DNA from: Paratrimastix pyriformis
Taxonomy: Eukaryota; Preaxostyla; Paratrimastigidae
NCBI GenBank assembly: GCA_027972325.1
Contig: JAPMOS010000070.1
Span: 104,501 to 168,500, forward strand
DNA: 64,000 bases
Direction of reading: 5' to 3'
Below, in pieces: positions 1 to 11,039 of the stretch. Both the position numbers and the translations under genes were made by a program. Positions within the stretch are counted from its first letter, which is position 1. Each line of letters starts with the position of its first letter. The notes below the pieces were generated by a model, which saw only the letters and a program-made list of their open reading frames with translations, did no database searches and was not told where the DNA came from.

Positions 1-545
<545 letters not shown>

Positions 546-1089
546 CCATCTAGTCGTCCAACTCCCTCGACACTTTCCTCCCACGGGCCGACGCTTCGGC
601 TGTGTTCCGCTTTCGGGAATCCCGCGGTGTCGCCGGTCTCCGCCCTCGGCTAAGGGGAGTGGAGAGTGGAGGGCCACCTCGCCGGTCGGCGGGGAAGTCA
701 TAGCGGGAGCAGCACAGACACGCGCCACTGCGCCCACCAGACGCTTTTGGCTCGCCCAATCCCGGCCTTCGCGTCGGAACTCCGGCGAGGGCGCAGCCCC
801 GGCCGGGAGGTTTTTCCCGCATGCAGACCCCTGATTTGATGAGGTGGCGAAGCGATGCGCTTTATTTCAGCGGCAGATATGCGGAAGATCGATGATCAAG
901 AGAAGAGGGTCCAGTCGCAAGGACAGCAGCAGCAAGCAGGCAAGCAAGCAAGCAGCAAGCAAGCATGCTAGCAGCAAGCGTGCTAGCAGCAAGCGTGCTA
1001 GCAGCAAGCAAGCAGCAACAGCAGGGAAGCTGGCCTGTTATAAGAGAAAACATTATAAAGTTCATTCCGAGGGGGCACCATCAGCCGGT
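546..1089. other. Unassigned stretch with a GCAAG/CTAGCAGCAAG tandem tract
   Basis: No convincing gene. Both strands carry only short, composition-driven open frames. From about 927 to 1020 there is a degenerate tandem repeat (AAGCAGCAAGCAAGC and AGCAAGCGTGCTAGC units). An AATAAA hexamer lies on the minus strand at 861-866. That fits a 3' untranslated region for the minus-strand gene whose last open frame stops at 1090. Confidence 0.5.
861..866 (-). promoter_or_regulatory. Candidate polyadenylation signal (AATAAA, minus strand)
   Basis: TTTATT on the plus strand reads AATAAA on the minus strand, about 225 bases past the stop of the minus-strand gene ending at 1090. The local minus-strand context AATAAAGCGC recurs exactly at 6099-6108 on the plus strand, just past the paralogous plus-strand gene. 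The shared ten bases may be inherited or may be chance. Confidence 0.4.
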
Positions 1090-2570
1090 TCACATTCCGA
1101 GGGGAGCCACCATCAGCCAGCCGTTGCGGTCGAGCCAGCCGAGGGTCGGGAAGGCGCCCTCGGGGACTCCCTCCAAGGCCGCGGCCAGCCGGGGGGTCGG
1201 CTGGGCCTCGCGGGCTTCAAACAGATGCCGAACGACCTGCCGCGCGAAGGCCGCCTCCTGGGAGGGGACGGCGAGGGTCGCGGCAACGACAACCGGCTCG
1301 CCGGGGGGTCGCTGGACCGCCCGGGCACGGAGCAGCCAGGCGGCTCGCTCGAGCCGGAACAGCTTGAACACCACCGGGCTGGCCTTCCACAGGCTGGATG
1401 GAGCGAGGGGCCCGCGGAGCCGGAGCCGGAGAGAGGAGTGGAGGAATGAGTGGTGGGATGCGCGTGATGATAGCGGGGGTGCGCCATGTGGGCGCGCGAC
1501 AAACAGACACATCACAGGGCAACGTGGTCTGCAAAACACTGGGTGGTCGGAGCATATCGCTGTCACTGTCGTCGTCCAACCACCAGCGTCTGCTCCTCCT
1601 CACCAGCATCACTGCTCTCGTGAAGCCAGTTCCTCTCATACACCATACATCCTACAGCCCGAAGTCACGGGGTGGTGGTGGGTGGGGTGGTTGCCCCGAG
1701 CAGGCCAAGGCCATGGCGGGCTCCCCGACGAGGGAGCGCGATGCCGAGAGGGCCACGGGGTATGCCATTGCCGAGTGCACCCTGGGGGCCCTGCTGCCGG
1801 AGGACGAGCTCTTCGCGTCTGCCCCCATCCCCCCACCCGAGTAGAGCGCCACGTCGATGTCGCCCGCGAAGAGGCTGGCCCCGACCCGCTGCGAGGAGGC
1901 CAAGAGGGGCGCCGGCACCACCAGCCGGAAGCGGTGGTCCCCCGGATCGATCGTCAGCTGCTTCGCCGGGATGGGCGTCGAGAAGAGGCCGCTGGGATGG
2001 GTGGTCTCGAAGAAGACTGCGACGGGGGCGTGGTGTGAGGGAGGGAGGGGAGGAGGAGGAGGAGGGCCGTGGGAGGGCCGGTCAGGTCAGGCGTGTTCTG
2101 CGGGGCGTCGGGGGGCGGCAGACCCTGGGTGGTGAGAAAAGAGATCTGCTCGAATGAGGCGATCATCCCGTTGGACAAGGCCGCCATCCCATCGGACAAG
2201 TCCGCCATTCCCTCGCATAATACGGCGAGACACCGCAAAACGGGGTTCCGCGCGGCCTCGGCCGGGGTGGGAAGCCATTCGGGGCGCCGCCGCTCCGCCT
2301 TCGGTGGGCGTGGCTGCGGGAAGTGATGCGAGGGGGACGGAGGAGAAAGGGGGACGGCCGGGACCAGGCTGACCCCGGCCAGCCACGCGGTGTGTGTGTC
2401 CGCTCCTGACGTCGTGACCGGCAGGAGGGAACCACCCGGAGGCGAACAGGGTGTTGGGGCGTTGGGACCGGGGGCCGGGAGGGCGGGCGTGTCGGCGGCC
2501 AAACTGGCGAGGAAAACGGGGCGAGGTGAAGGGGTGGCGGGGTGAGACCACAAGGGCAGCGCAGCGCGCC

Positions 2571-2577
<7 letters not shown>
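1090..2577 (-). CDS. Uncharacterised protein gene, at least three exons
   Basis: No family recognised. Three minus-strand blocks look protein-coding by their mixed amino-acid composition. The first (about 2330-2130) holds CEGMADLSDGMAALSNGM. An intron beginning GTCTGCC and ending CGCAG leads to the second (about 2008-1700), which starts FFETTHPSGLF and continues IDPGDHRFRLVV. The third (about 1410-1090) holds VVRHLFEAREAQPTP and stops at 1090. The intron keeps phase: G plus TC gives Val. The start is uncertain; the open frame reaches 2577 but its upstream part is low complexity and runs into a CAT array. It may be the 3' part of the gene that stops at 2864 or a separate gene. Confidence 0.45.
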
Positions 2578-2764
<187 letters not shown>

Positions 2765-2863
2765 GAGGCCATGAACACAGATGGAGGGTGCCGACAAGAC
2801 GCAGACATCGGGGAGTGGTGCTGTGGGTGGTGGCGGATGGGTGGGCGGTGGCAGATGAGGATA

Positions 2864-3946
2864 CTAGTAACGCTCATGGTGATGAAGAACCTGGTGGTGC
2901 AAGTGCTGGCGTGGTGGTGTGGCGGGGGCTGGGTGGTGGGGCAGGCGGAGGGCGGTCGCAACGGACAGCGCCCACATGGCCTCCAGAGCGGCCGATTTCG
3001 AACCCATCAGAGCGACAACCTGGGCGAAGATGGCGCGCAGTGCCTCACTGCCGCCGGGAGCGGGCGGGGGCGTCGGGGCGGGGGGCGTGGCTGATGTGGG
3101 CGGGGACGCCGACGGTGTGGGCACCGTGACGGGCAGGGACGCTGGGGACGTCGAGGTGAGCGGGGGCGCCGGGGCGGGTGGGGCTGAGGCGGGTGCGGAC
3201 GCCGGGGACGCCGAGGGCACCGAGGGCGGAGCGGAGGCGGAGGCGGAGGCGGAGGCGGAGGCGGACGGGAGTGGATCAGCCGCGCTACTGACGGCGGGGA
3301 GAAACAGACGCGAAAGGCCGAGTGTGCGTGCGTGAGTGAATGACGGAGGGAGGAAGGCACGCAAAAGCAGACAGAGTCGTGGCCGGGGGCGCGTCGGGAT
3401 CGGAGGCTGTGACCTCGGCGGCAACGGAGGGGCTTTCCACGCCGGCAGGTGGGGGGGAGTGGCCTTGCCGGGATGATGCAGACGTAGACGTGGCCAAGGG
3501 AGGGGAGGCGACCCCGGACGACGGGCTTTCCACGCCGGCAGATGAAGGGGAGTCGCGGTGGGGTGATGCAGACGTAGACGTGGCCAGTGGAGGGGAGGCG
3601 GCCCGGGACGAGGGGTCAGGTGCGGTGGCCGAGCCCTTGGGCTTCCTCCTCCTCCTCTTCTTCCCATCCAGCCCCTTGAGATCCCGCTCCAGCTCCTGAG
3701 GGGGGTGGGCCGAGAATGGGGCGGCGGAGATTCCACCGGTGGCAGAGGCTGAGTGAGACATCAATTTGTGGACGGAGATCCGGACACACGGGGTGTCCCC
3801 ATCAGTGCCGCGAGATATGCACAGCACACTATTGAGGCAGACCGCTCGTCAGGCGCGCGGGTCGGCTTCTTCTCCTCGGCCGATTCGATGATGCGGGGAA
3901 CCGCCGGGGACGGATTCTCCTCGCTGGAAAGATGATCAGAGACCAA
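2864..3946 (-). CDS. Low-complexity Ala/Pro/Ser protein, paralogue of the gene at 4918-6003
   Basis: No known domain recognised. Exon blocks in order: an acidic/basic start (SAEEKKPTRAPDERS), an intron (GTCTGCCTC to CTCAG) of about 90 bases, a block with a lysine/arginine run (LDGKKRRRRKPKG) that could be a nuclear localisation signal, an intron starting GTCTGCTTTT, then an Ala/Pro-rich region encoded partly by GGAGGC repeats (3231-3265). Near its end it reads GSEALRAIFAQVVALMG and AALEAMWALSVATA. Over 34 aligned residues there, 26 match the plus-strand gene at 5.5-5.6 kb, and the second intron sits at the same place in both. The start is uncertain: Met at 3946 follows an apparent splice acceptor. 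Confidence 0.5.
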
Positions 3947-4304
3947 AGTGAGAGGTGCCAGACATTACAACGTCACCGACGAGTCTCGGTTTTGCGACTG
4001 TTGTTGTTGGGGGGAGGAATGTTGTTGAAGATCAGAAACCTCACAGACTCAAGGGTCCATGGGCTGCATAACGTTTTAATTGCACATAAAAGGCATCCGA
4101 ATGTGTGGGATCGGGGATGGCCCACTCGTGCTTGCTCTTGGCACACGTGATTTTGTATCCGGCCACTAAGGCAGGCCTGAGCACAAAAAACGAAAGCAAG
4201 CGCTTGCCATCAAGCGTGTTGGATCCCCTGCCTAGACAAAGCCATCGCAAAAGATGGAAATAAACCAACAAGACCTGGGCCAAATTCAATTCCAACACGT
4301 GTGT

Positions 4305-4727
4305 TCATCTTTTGGGGTGCAGCAGCATGACAATGTCAAAGATCTTTTTGGCTTCATCGTCCTCGTGCTGCTTGCTTAGCAATGGAATCGCTTTTCTGTC
4401 GTAGTGTTGAGATCTCGGCGATACACGAGATTATTCGAAGCCATTGTCAACTTGTCATGCGGCTCCACCCTGACAGGATGGATAGCCGTTCGATCGATTT
4501 CGTGGTCTGGGAGACAGACTGGTTTCCGGGCCTCTTTTTCGATAATTCGGTGTTGTTGTCTAGGAATTATTCAAAGAGAGTTCTCGACGACGGCATGGCA
4601 CCAAAGTTGCACCCGACCTCCAACCTTTCGAAGCGGCGCTGGCGAGAAGCTTATTAAGGTTTGCCGCCACGCCCTCGAACCCGACCCCGCAGTAACGGCG
4701 CTTGAGTTGTGGGCACAAATTTCCCAT
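4305..4727 (-). CDS. Tentative small protein gene, four exons, about 83 aa
   Basis: A phase-consistent model can be drawn on the minus strand: exons 4625-4727, 4520-4559, 4427-4469 and 4305-4370, 252 bases in all, ending HEDDEAKKIFDIVMLLHPKR then TGA. The sequence is less GC-rich than its neighbours and the peptide is not low complexity. However, only one of the three introns starts with GTC, the near-universal donor elsewhere in the window; the others start GTTGG and GTGTA. The model may therefore be wrong in detail. No family recognised. It lies between the two divergent low-complexity paralogues. Confidence 0.25.
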
Positions 4728-4917
4728 CGATCTCTCGTCTTATCATTCTGCGTCCGTTCATTCCGGCAGGGCCGCCACCACGGAACCCACCAGTGCCGAG
4801 GAGAAGCCTGCCGATCTGGAAAAGTCTGTTGGGTGTGCGGTGCCTTCATTGTTTCGTGATCGTAGGGTCCTGTTCTCCTTTTCAGAAGAATGCACTGATT
4901 GATCGTGCCACACCTTC

Positions 4918-6003
4918 TTGCCTGTCGGCACCCACAACCCCCACTCTCAGATGCGAGCAGGGGCTGAGTCGATCGCTCGCAGGCCTGGACAAGAAGCCCA
5001 AGAAGAAGAAGAAGAACGGGAACAAGAAGGGTGCCAACGGCCCTGCCCTTTCGTGCGGATCCACGTCTGCCCCACCCCTCACTCGCCTCCATCCACCGCA
5101 CATTGTCCACACCATCCCCGCACGCTGCACACACACACGGCACACGCAGGTCTGGCACTGCCACCGCTGCCGAGGAAACGGCCTCCGACAGCACCACGAC
5201 TCGGTCTGTCTTCCTCCCGCCCGCCTTCACTCGCTCACACTCGTCCTTTCGCAACGGTTCCGCCGCCAGTAGCGCGTCCGGCCCGCTCACCTCCGCTCCA
5301 GCCTCCGCTCTGCCGGGGCCCGCATCGCTCGCGCGCCGCCCCTCGGCGCCCTCGACGTCCCCGACGTCCCTCATCCCGCCAGCCTCGGCGGCCCTGCCCG
5401 CCCCGGCGGCCCCGCACGCCTCAACGCCCACGCCCGTCACGGCGCACACACGGCTGTCGTCGTTCCCACCGGCCTCGACATCCCTGCCCACCCCGTCGCC
5501 TCCGCCCGCCCCGTCGCCTCCGCCTGCTCCAGTCGGCTGCGAGGCGCTGCACGCCATCTTCACCCAGGCCGTTGCTCTGGCCGGCTCAGCATCGGCCGCT
5601 CTGGAGGCCTTCCATGCCTTGTCTGTTGCGACCGCCCCTCCGCCTGCCTCCACCCGAGCGCCTGCCACACACCGACTCGGCCACCGTTCTCTCACCCCGC
5701 CTTGTCAACACTCCCGCTGCCGCCGTCTCATTCGCATCGTCGTCACGCTCACCCACACTTCACCACGCACCACCCTCTCGATGTCCCACCCCCGACGCCC
5801 TGCGTCTGGCATGCATCCTTCCTGTTCGAGCCGATTCACTCCTCCATCCTGTCCGCAATGGGGTGATCTTCACCCCCGCACCCACCATCCACTCCGCGTC
5901 GCCTTGACCACCCACTTCTCCTCCAGCTTGGCCGCCTCGGCTATCGGCGGTGCGCCCGTCACCCCCGCTCGCCCGGCCCCAGATCCCAGCAACGACCATT
6001 GAC
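4918..6003 (+). CDS. Low-complexity Ala/Pro/Ser protein, paralogue of the gene at 2864-3946
   Basis: A lysine-rich block (LDKKPKKKKKNGNKKG, near 4985-5030), then TATAAEETASDSTTT (about 5150-5205), an intron starting GTCTGTCTTCC and ending CGCCAG near 5268, then a long Ala/Pro/Ser region. Near 5535-5635 it reads GCEALHAIFTQAVALAG and AALEAFHALSVATA, the part shared with the minus-strand paralogue. The exon-intron boundary after the Thr run, the intron text (pyrimidine-rich with ACTCGC units) and the first exon bases after it (TAGCGCG) all match the other copy, so common descent is clear. Function unknown. The 5' end and the coding limits past 5640 are uncertain; an open frame runs to 6003. Confidence 0.5.
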
Positions 6004-6098
6004 AGCGCCAAGGGCCTTTGACGTCACCCGAAATAGTCATCCCCTCCCGCCCCTTGCCCACCCCGCCATCCGCTCTGGCTTCCGTTCCTTTACCGAAT

Positions 6099-6104
6099 AA
6101 TAAA
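6099..6104 (+). promoter_or_regulatory. Candidate polyadenylation signal (AATAAA)
   Basis: AATAAA lies about 95 bases past the stop at 6003, in the context AATAATAAAGCGCC. The ten bases AATAAAGCGC also occur downstream of the minus-strand gene near 860. Confidence 0.4.
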
Positions 6105-6201
6105 GCGCCGCGAGTTTGCCAACTTCGACAATCAGGAATGTTCTTCTCACCCATCTTCCCTCTCCCAGCATCCGTGCATCATCATGTGTCTGGATGTGTC
6201 G

Positions 6202-6564
6202 TCATGCTGTGTCTGTCTGCTCTTCTGCGGGTGTACGGTGTTGTGTCCCTACGGTGTGTCGTGCTGTGTCGTGTCGTGCCGTGTCGTGCCGTGTCGTGCT
6301 GTGTCGTGCTGTGTCGTGTGTGGTGTCGGGGGGAGGAATATGACCAGGGGTGGGAGCCGCGGACCCGCCCGACTGCTCGACGGTCCGCGGGCGGAAGGTC
6401 TCCTTGACCCGCTGGAAGATTGCCGCCACCCCTCGTTCCGGCGGGCACTGCACTCGCAGGTTCGATGATTCTGGTTTCCGCGATGCCGTGAATTTTAGAC
6501 ACATTTTCGCCAAACAATCGACCCTGAAGTCGGCCCTTGGTCTGAGAGCATCCGCCTGCATGAA
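6202..6564 (-). CDS. Doubtful minus-strand open frame upstream of separase
   Basis: A minus-strand frame of moderate complexity (SSNLRVQCPPERGVAAIF, QRVKETFRPRTVEQSGG) runs through 6505-6350. It then enters a tandem repeat on the plus strand (GTGTCGTGCC units, about 6250-6325) where it becomes meaningless. It would be head to head with separase (start 6649), like other gene pairs here. No domain recognised and no introns placed. Confidence 0.2.
   Translation of the reverse strand, partial: FMQADALRPRADFRVDCLAKMCLKFTASRKPESSNLRVQCPPERGVAAIFQRVKETFRPRTVEQSGGSAAPTPGHIPPPDTTHDTARHSTTRHDTARHDTARHTVGTQHRTPAEEQTDTA
6250..6325. repeat. GTGTCGTGCY tandem repeat
   Basis: About seven imperfect copies of a ten-base unit (GTGTCGTGCC or GTGTCGTGCT, with five-base half units) on the plus strand. 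Confidence 0.85.
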
Positions 6565-6648
6565 GTGGAAATCACCCCTTGACAGGGTTCGAGTCGCTAA
6601 GCACCGTCGTTTGGAGTTTGATTTTGCTCGGCGCCCCGCGGACTGCAG

Positions 6649-9600
6649 ATGAAAGAGCCGCGGTTCCAAGAGCTCTTTACGCAACTCACGCAAGAGTCCA
6701 AGCGGTTGGCCACGAGGTCTGCCCTCGTCCACCTTGGCAGCGTGCCATTCATTTCAACAGCCGGAGCCTCTCGATTCTCCCGCTTTTTGAGAGCGAGGAG
6801 GAACACGACATTTCCTTATTCGTAGCTGAAGGGCTTAAACGAATCAAAGCCGCCGATGACTGCCCGAAGTTGATTGATCCATTAGATGTTGCCTTCCGCA
6901 TCCTTTTTCAATCCGAGCCGACCGCGGTGCTTGCTCATGAAACTGCCTTGACCAACCTTGTGGTCAAATTTGAGGCATTGGCGCAGGTCTGGGACACGGG
7001 TCGGCAATTGATCATCGTCCTGGGTTGCAGTATCCCTTGACGTGGCGTCTTCACGGGCTGCTGGCCCAGCGGCTCCCCAAGTGTTACGTCATGTTTGCCC
7101 GAAAGCGGATCCCACCGGGGGCAGTGCCACTCCCCGTCGAGGGGTTGCCAACCAACTTTCTGCAGATCTACGTGCGCTTCCTCTACTATCGACTCCAGTG
7201 CATCGCAAAGTTGGGGCTCACGGAACCGAGTCCCCAGGTCAGCATTTCCCACACAGACCACAATCAACATATCGTTTTATTTTGCCGCTCCGCCTCTTTT
7301 TTAGGATCTGCTGGCCAGCATCACCCAGGAGATTCACCCCTGGATTGGGGCCCTGCCCACGGCAACGACCGACCAGCGGCTCTTCCGGGACCGGGTGAGC
7401 GGGTCCTTCCAGGCCGTCTTCTGGCGACTGGCCGACAGCTGGGAGGCCGGGCTGCAGGGGGACACGGGCGGTGTGGCCCTCCTGCTGCACATGCGCTACC
7501 ACGCCCTCGAGTTGACCGCCCGGGCAGGGACCGACGCCCAGGCGGCGGCCCTGACCGACCTGGCCATGCAGGCTCTGGCCAGGTACGAGAAGGGCGGCGG
7601 CGGCGGGCAGAGGGACCGAGGTCTGGTGGTGGGGTGGGTTTCTCGCGTCCTTCGCACAAAATTGGGACCTTCATTCAGTGTGGGGGTGCCACGGAGCAGT
7701 GCGGCTGGGCTTCCTGTGTGTGCTGTGAGAGGAGAATGGAGGAGGCACGCAGCAAAGGGATCATCAGCGCTGGTCTCACCCCGCATCCTCATCTCACTCG
7801 CATCATCCATTTTTCCTTTCTGCCGCACGACAGCGGGCCGCCTTCAAGCGACCCTCCTGCACTTTGCCCAGCGCGTCGATCGGCTGGCTGCCGGCAGGAA
7901 GCCTCGCATCGCCCCACGCACGGTACCCCACGCCACCTGGTGTCTCAACAGCGCACGGCTGGCGCTTGCGGTCCGTTCAAGCAGACACGGGCCTTGCACT
8001 CCCCACACACACACACACACACACACATCACACCACACCGCTGCTTCCATTTTGCTCAGACGGGCCGCCTGCCCGTTGCCGATCGGCTTCTGCATCGGTT
8101 GACCTCCTTCCTCGCGGCCGCCACGTCGCCCCGTGAGGCCGATGACCAGGAGCAGCATGCAGCAGCCATCGAGATGCTTCGCTGTGTCGTCGCCCTGCGA
8201 CTGGTGCGCACAGCCCTGGGACGAGCCGCGCTCCGCGTTGGCCTGGGTCCGCATATGAGAGAGCCTCCATTCAATCATCCGTCGTTGTCCTTGCAACACT
8301 CACATCCACTCCGTCCCCCTTCCCGCGCTCGCCCCCAGTCTCCCGCCGCCTCGCTGCTGCCACCGCTCAGGCGACCCGTCTGGCGGGCCAATTGAAATCC
8401 TCGGCCGGGCTCGACCTCGGGCGTCCCTGCCCCGACCTGCTCCCCAGCCTGCGCCTGCTGCTGACGGAACTCTCCGACCTGCAGCCGGTGGCCAAACGGC
8501 TGGTCCTTGGCCCGCTCAGCGCCGCCCCGGGTGCGGGAGTGGGTGCGGCCGCCAGCCCCGCCCCCAGCGGTGAGGAGGGACTGCACGTCGGGGCGGAGGG
8601 CTGGCTGGAAGCCAGTGACCCCGAACCGGACGATCGGGCCAGCGAGCGGAGCAGCGATGACGATGACCATGACGATTGTGAGGCTGAACAGCCGGAGAAG
8701 GCCATGCCACCAGGGCAAGCCCAGACCGAGTTGGGCGTCCGGTGGGCGTCGCTTGTTGGCGCCCTGCTGTGCTGCCTGGGCGGGCTGCTTGCGGCCGGCG
8801 AGCCAACGGCCGGCCCCAGGGCGGAGCGGGCCCGACAGTGGCGAGATTGGATGGGGCGGGGCGCTCGGTCGGATGGGGAGGAGGAGGAGGAGGAGGAGGA
8901 GGAGGAGGAGGAGGAGGAGGAGGAGGAGGATGGAGATGAGAATGGGAAGGAGGGCTGAAGTAGACGAGGTGGTCTTGCCGCCCTTTGAGCGGGACCCCGA
9001 GCGGGTGGCAGCGGCCGAGAAGGCCTTCGCCCGAGTGGCTGGTCCGTGCCCGGCCCTCTCGACTGCTGCTCTGTTTTGCGGACCTCGCGCTCAACCTCCG
9101 CACCGGTTTGGCCCTTCCGTCCTTTGTAGATGCCCCGCTCCGCTCCCCTCATCGAGTTTGGCTTCCGCCTCGGCTGCTCCAGGTCCCTCCCTCCCTCCCT
9201 CCCTCCCCCTCCCTCCGGCCCTTTCCCTCACCCCTTTCCTTTCCCCTCCTCCACGTCTCACCTCCTCCGCCCCTCTCCTCCCTCCACCTCCACCCACCCA
9301 CCCACCCACTCACTCCACTCCACCCACTCCACCCACCCACCCACCCACCCACTCTCCCTCCTCCCTCCCTCTCCTCCTCCCTCCCCGCCATTTCCCACCC
9401 TCCCCTCCTCCATTTTTCATTGGCCTCCCGCCCCACCCACCCGCCCTCCGCAGCCTGTACGGCGCGCTGAGCCCGACCTTCACCCTGGCCTCCCACGCGA
9501 CAAAGCATCTCCAAGCGCCCTCCAACCCGCCCGAGGAGGCCCTGCTCCGCGACCTGCCCCCCGACCAGCTGGCGCCCCTCGCCCAGTCCCTCTACCAGGC

Positions 9601-11005
9601 CGTCATCCCCCAGCTCTGCCTCTTTATGCAGTTCCGGCCGCTCCAGCAGCTCATCCAGAGGGCGGCGGCGGACGAGAAGGGCAGCAGGGACAGGGACAGG
9701 GACAGGGACAGGAACTGGGAGGCTGATGTCGCTCACATGCTGGCCGTGGCCCTCGAGCGGACCGGCAACGTGCAGGTCTGTGGTCCACCTGGGCCCATCG
9801 CGTGCCCCCCTGACCTGCACCATTCGGCAGAGTGTTTGGGTGTGTGCGACAAGGTCGAATTTTGACAGAATGCCGTCCGTTGGTCGTGTGCGATTCCATT
9901 TGGCTCATGACTCGTTCTGGTTCCCGCCCGCCCGCCCGCCCGCCCATCCACCCATCCACCCATCCACCCATCCACCCATCCACCCATCCACCCACCCACC
10001 AGGCCGCGCTCTACGTGATCTGCGTGGCCCTGCGCGACTCGCCCAGCGAGCCCGTCCCCGCGGCGCTGGTGACGTCATACTCGCAGTTCCTGGTGGCCTT
10101 CCTGTCCCCATCCCCCACACCTGCCGGAGGCGCCCCCGGGGCGGGTGCGGATGCGGGTGCGGTTTGCGTCCCTCCCGTCGCCTCGCCGCTGTGTGTCCTG
10201 CGGTCGTCATCCCCGGGCCTGCTCCCCTCAGTCCTGGCGATGCACGTGGCCAACCTGGAGCGCATCGGCTGCGGCCCGCCCCCGGCCGGCTCCTGTCCTG
10301 GCGCCCTCCAGGTGGTGACGGCCCCGCGGGATGGCTCTCTGGGCATGGTGTCGGCCCCCCGGGGGAGCGAGCTCCCACGGTGTCTGCTCGTCCGGCTGCT
10401 GATCCTGCTGGCGCTGGACAGCCAGCGGGTCGGCGCCTTGGGACTCGACCGGCTGCCCGCCTTGGACGGTGCCGCCGAGGGGACGCTGGGTGGCGGTGCT
10501 GATGAGGGGGCGCAGGGCGACGAGGAGCCATCGGCGGTGGATGGGCCGGCAGCCCTGTTGGCCGTCAGGTCTGCGGGGGTGAGGAGAAGGGTGATGGGGC
10601 GAGGGCGAGGGGGCGTGGGGCGTAGGGCGGGGGGTAGGGCGTGGGTGGCGGTGGGTGGCGGTGGAGTGCGTGGAGTGCGTGGGGCGTGGGGGGCGTGGGC
10701 GAGAAGGCCCGTGTCCTGATCGCCCCTTCCGCATTCCCCTCCAACCCGCCCCCCTCCCTGACCAGATCGTGTCTCGACATTGCCGCGCTCCTGCGTGAGT
10801 TCTCGCCCCTGACCGGGGCCCCGGACCCCGAGGCGGCCGCCCGCCAGGGCCACCGGGCCATCCGGCTGCTGGACCGACACCCCGACATCACCCCGGCCTG
10901 GCTGCGCTGGGGCGAGCAGGGCATGGCCTACGCCTGCACGGCCCTCTGCGAGCAGGAGGCCTTCATCAGCCAGTACGTGGCCACAACCACAGCAGCTTCC
11001 ACTGC

Positions 11006-11039
<34 letters not shown>

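Noticed and set aside
7583-7620. Donor GTACGA at 7583 for the fourth separase exon
   Set aside because: Using GTCTGG at 7621 restores phase with the next exon (AGRLQATLLHFAQ) and fits the window-wide donor rule.
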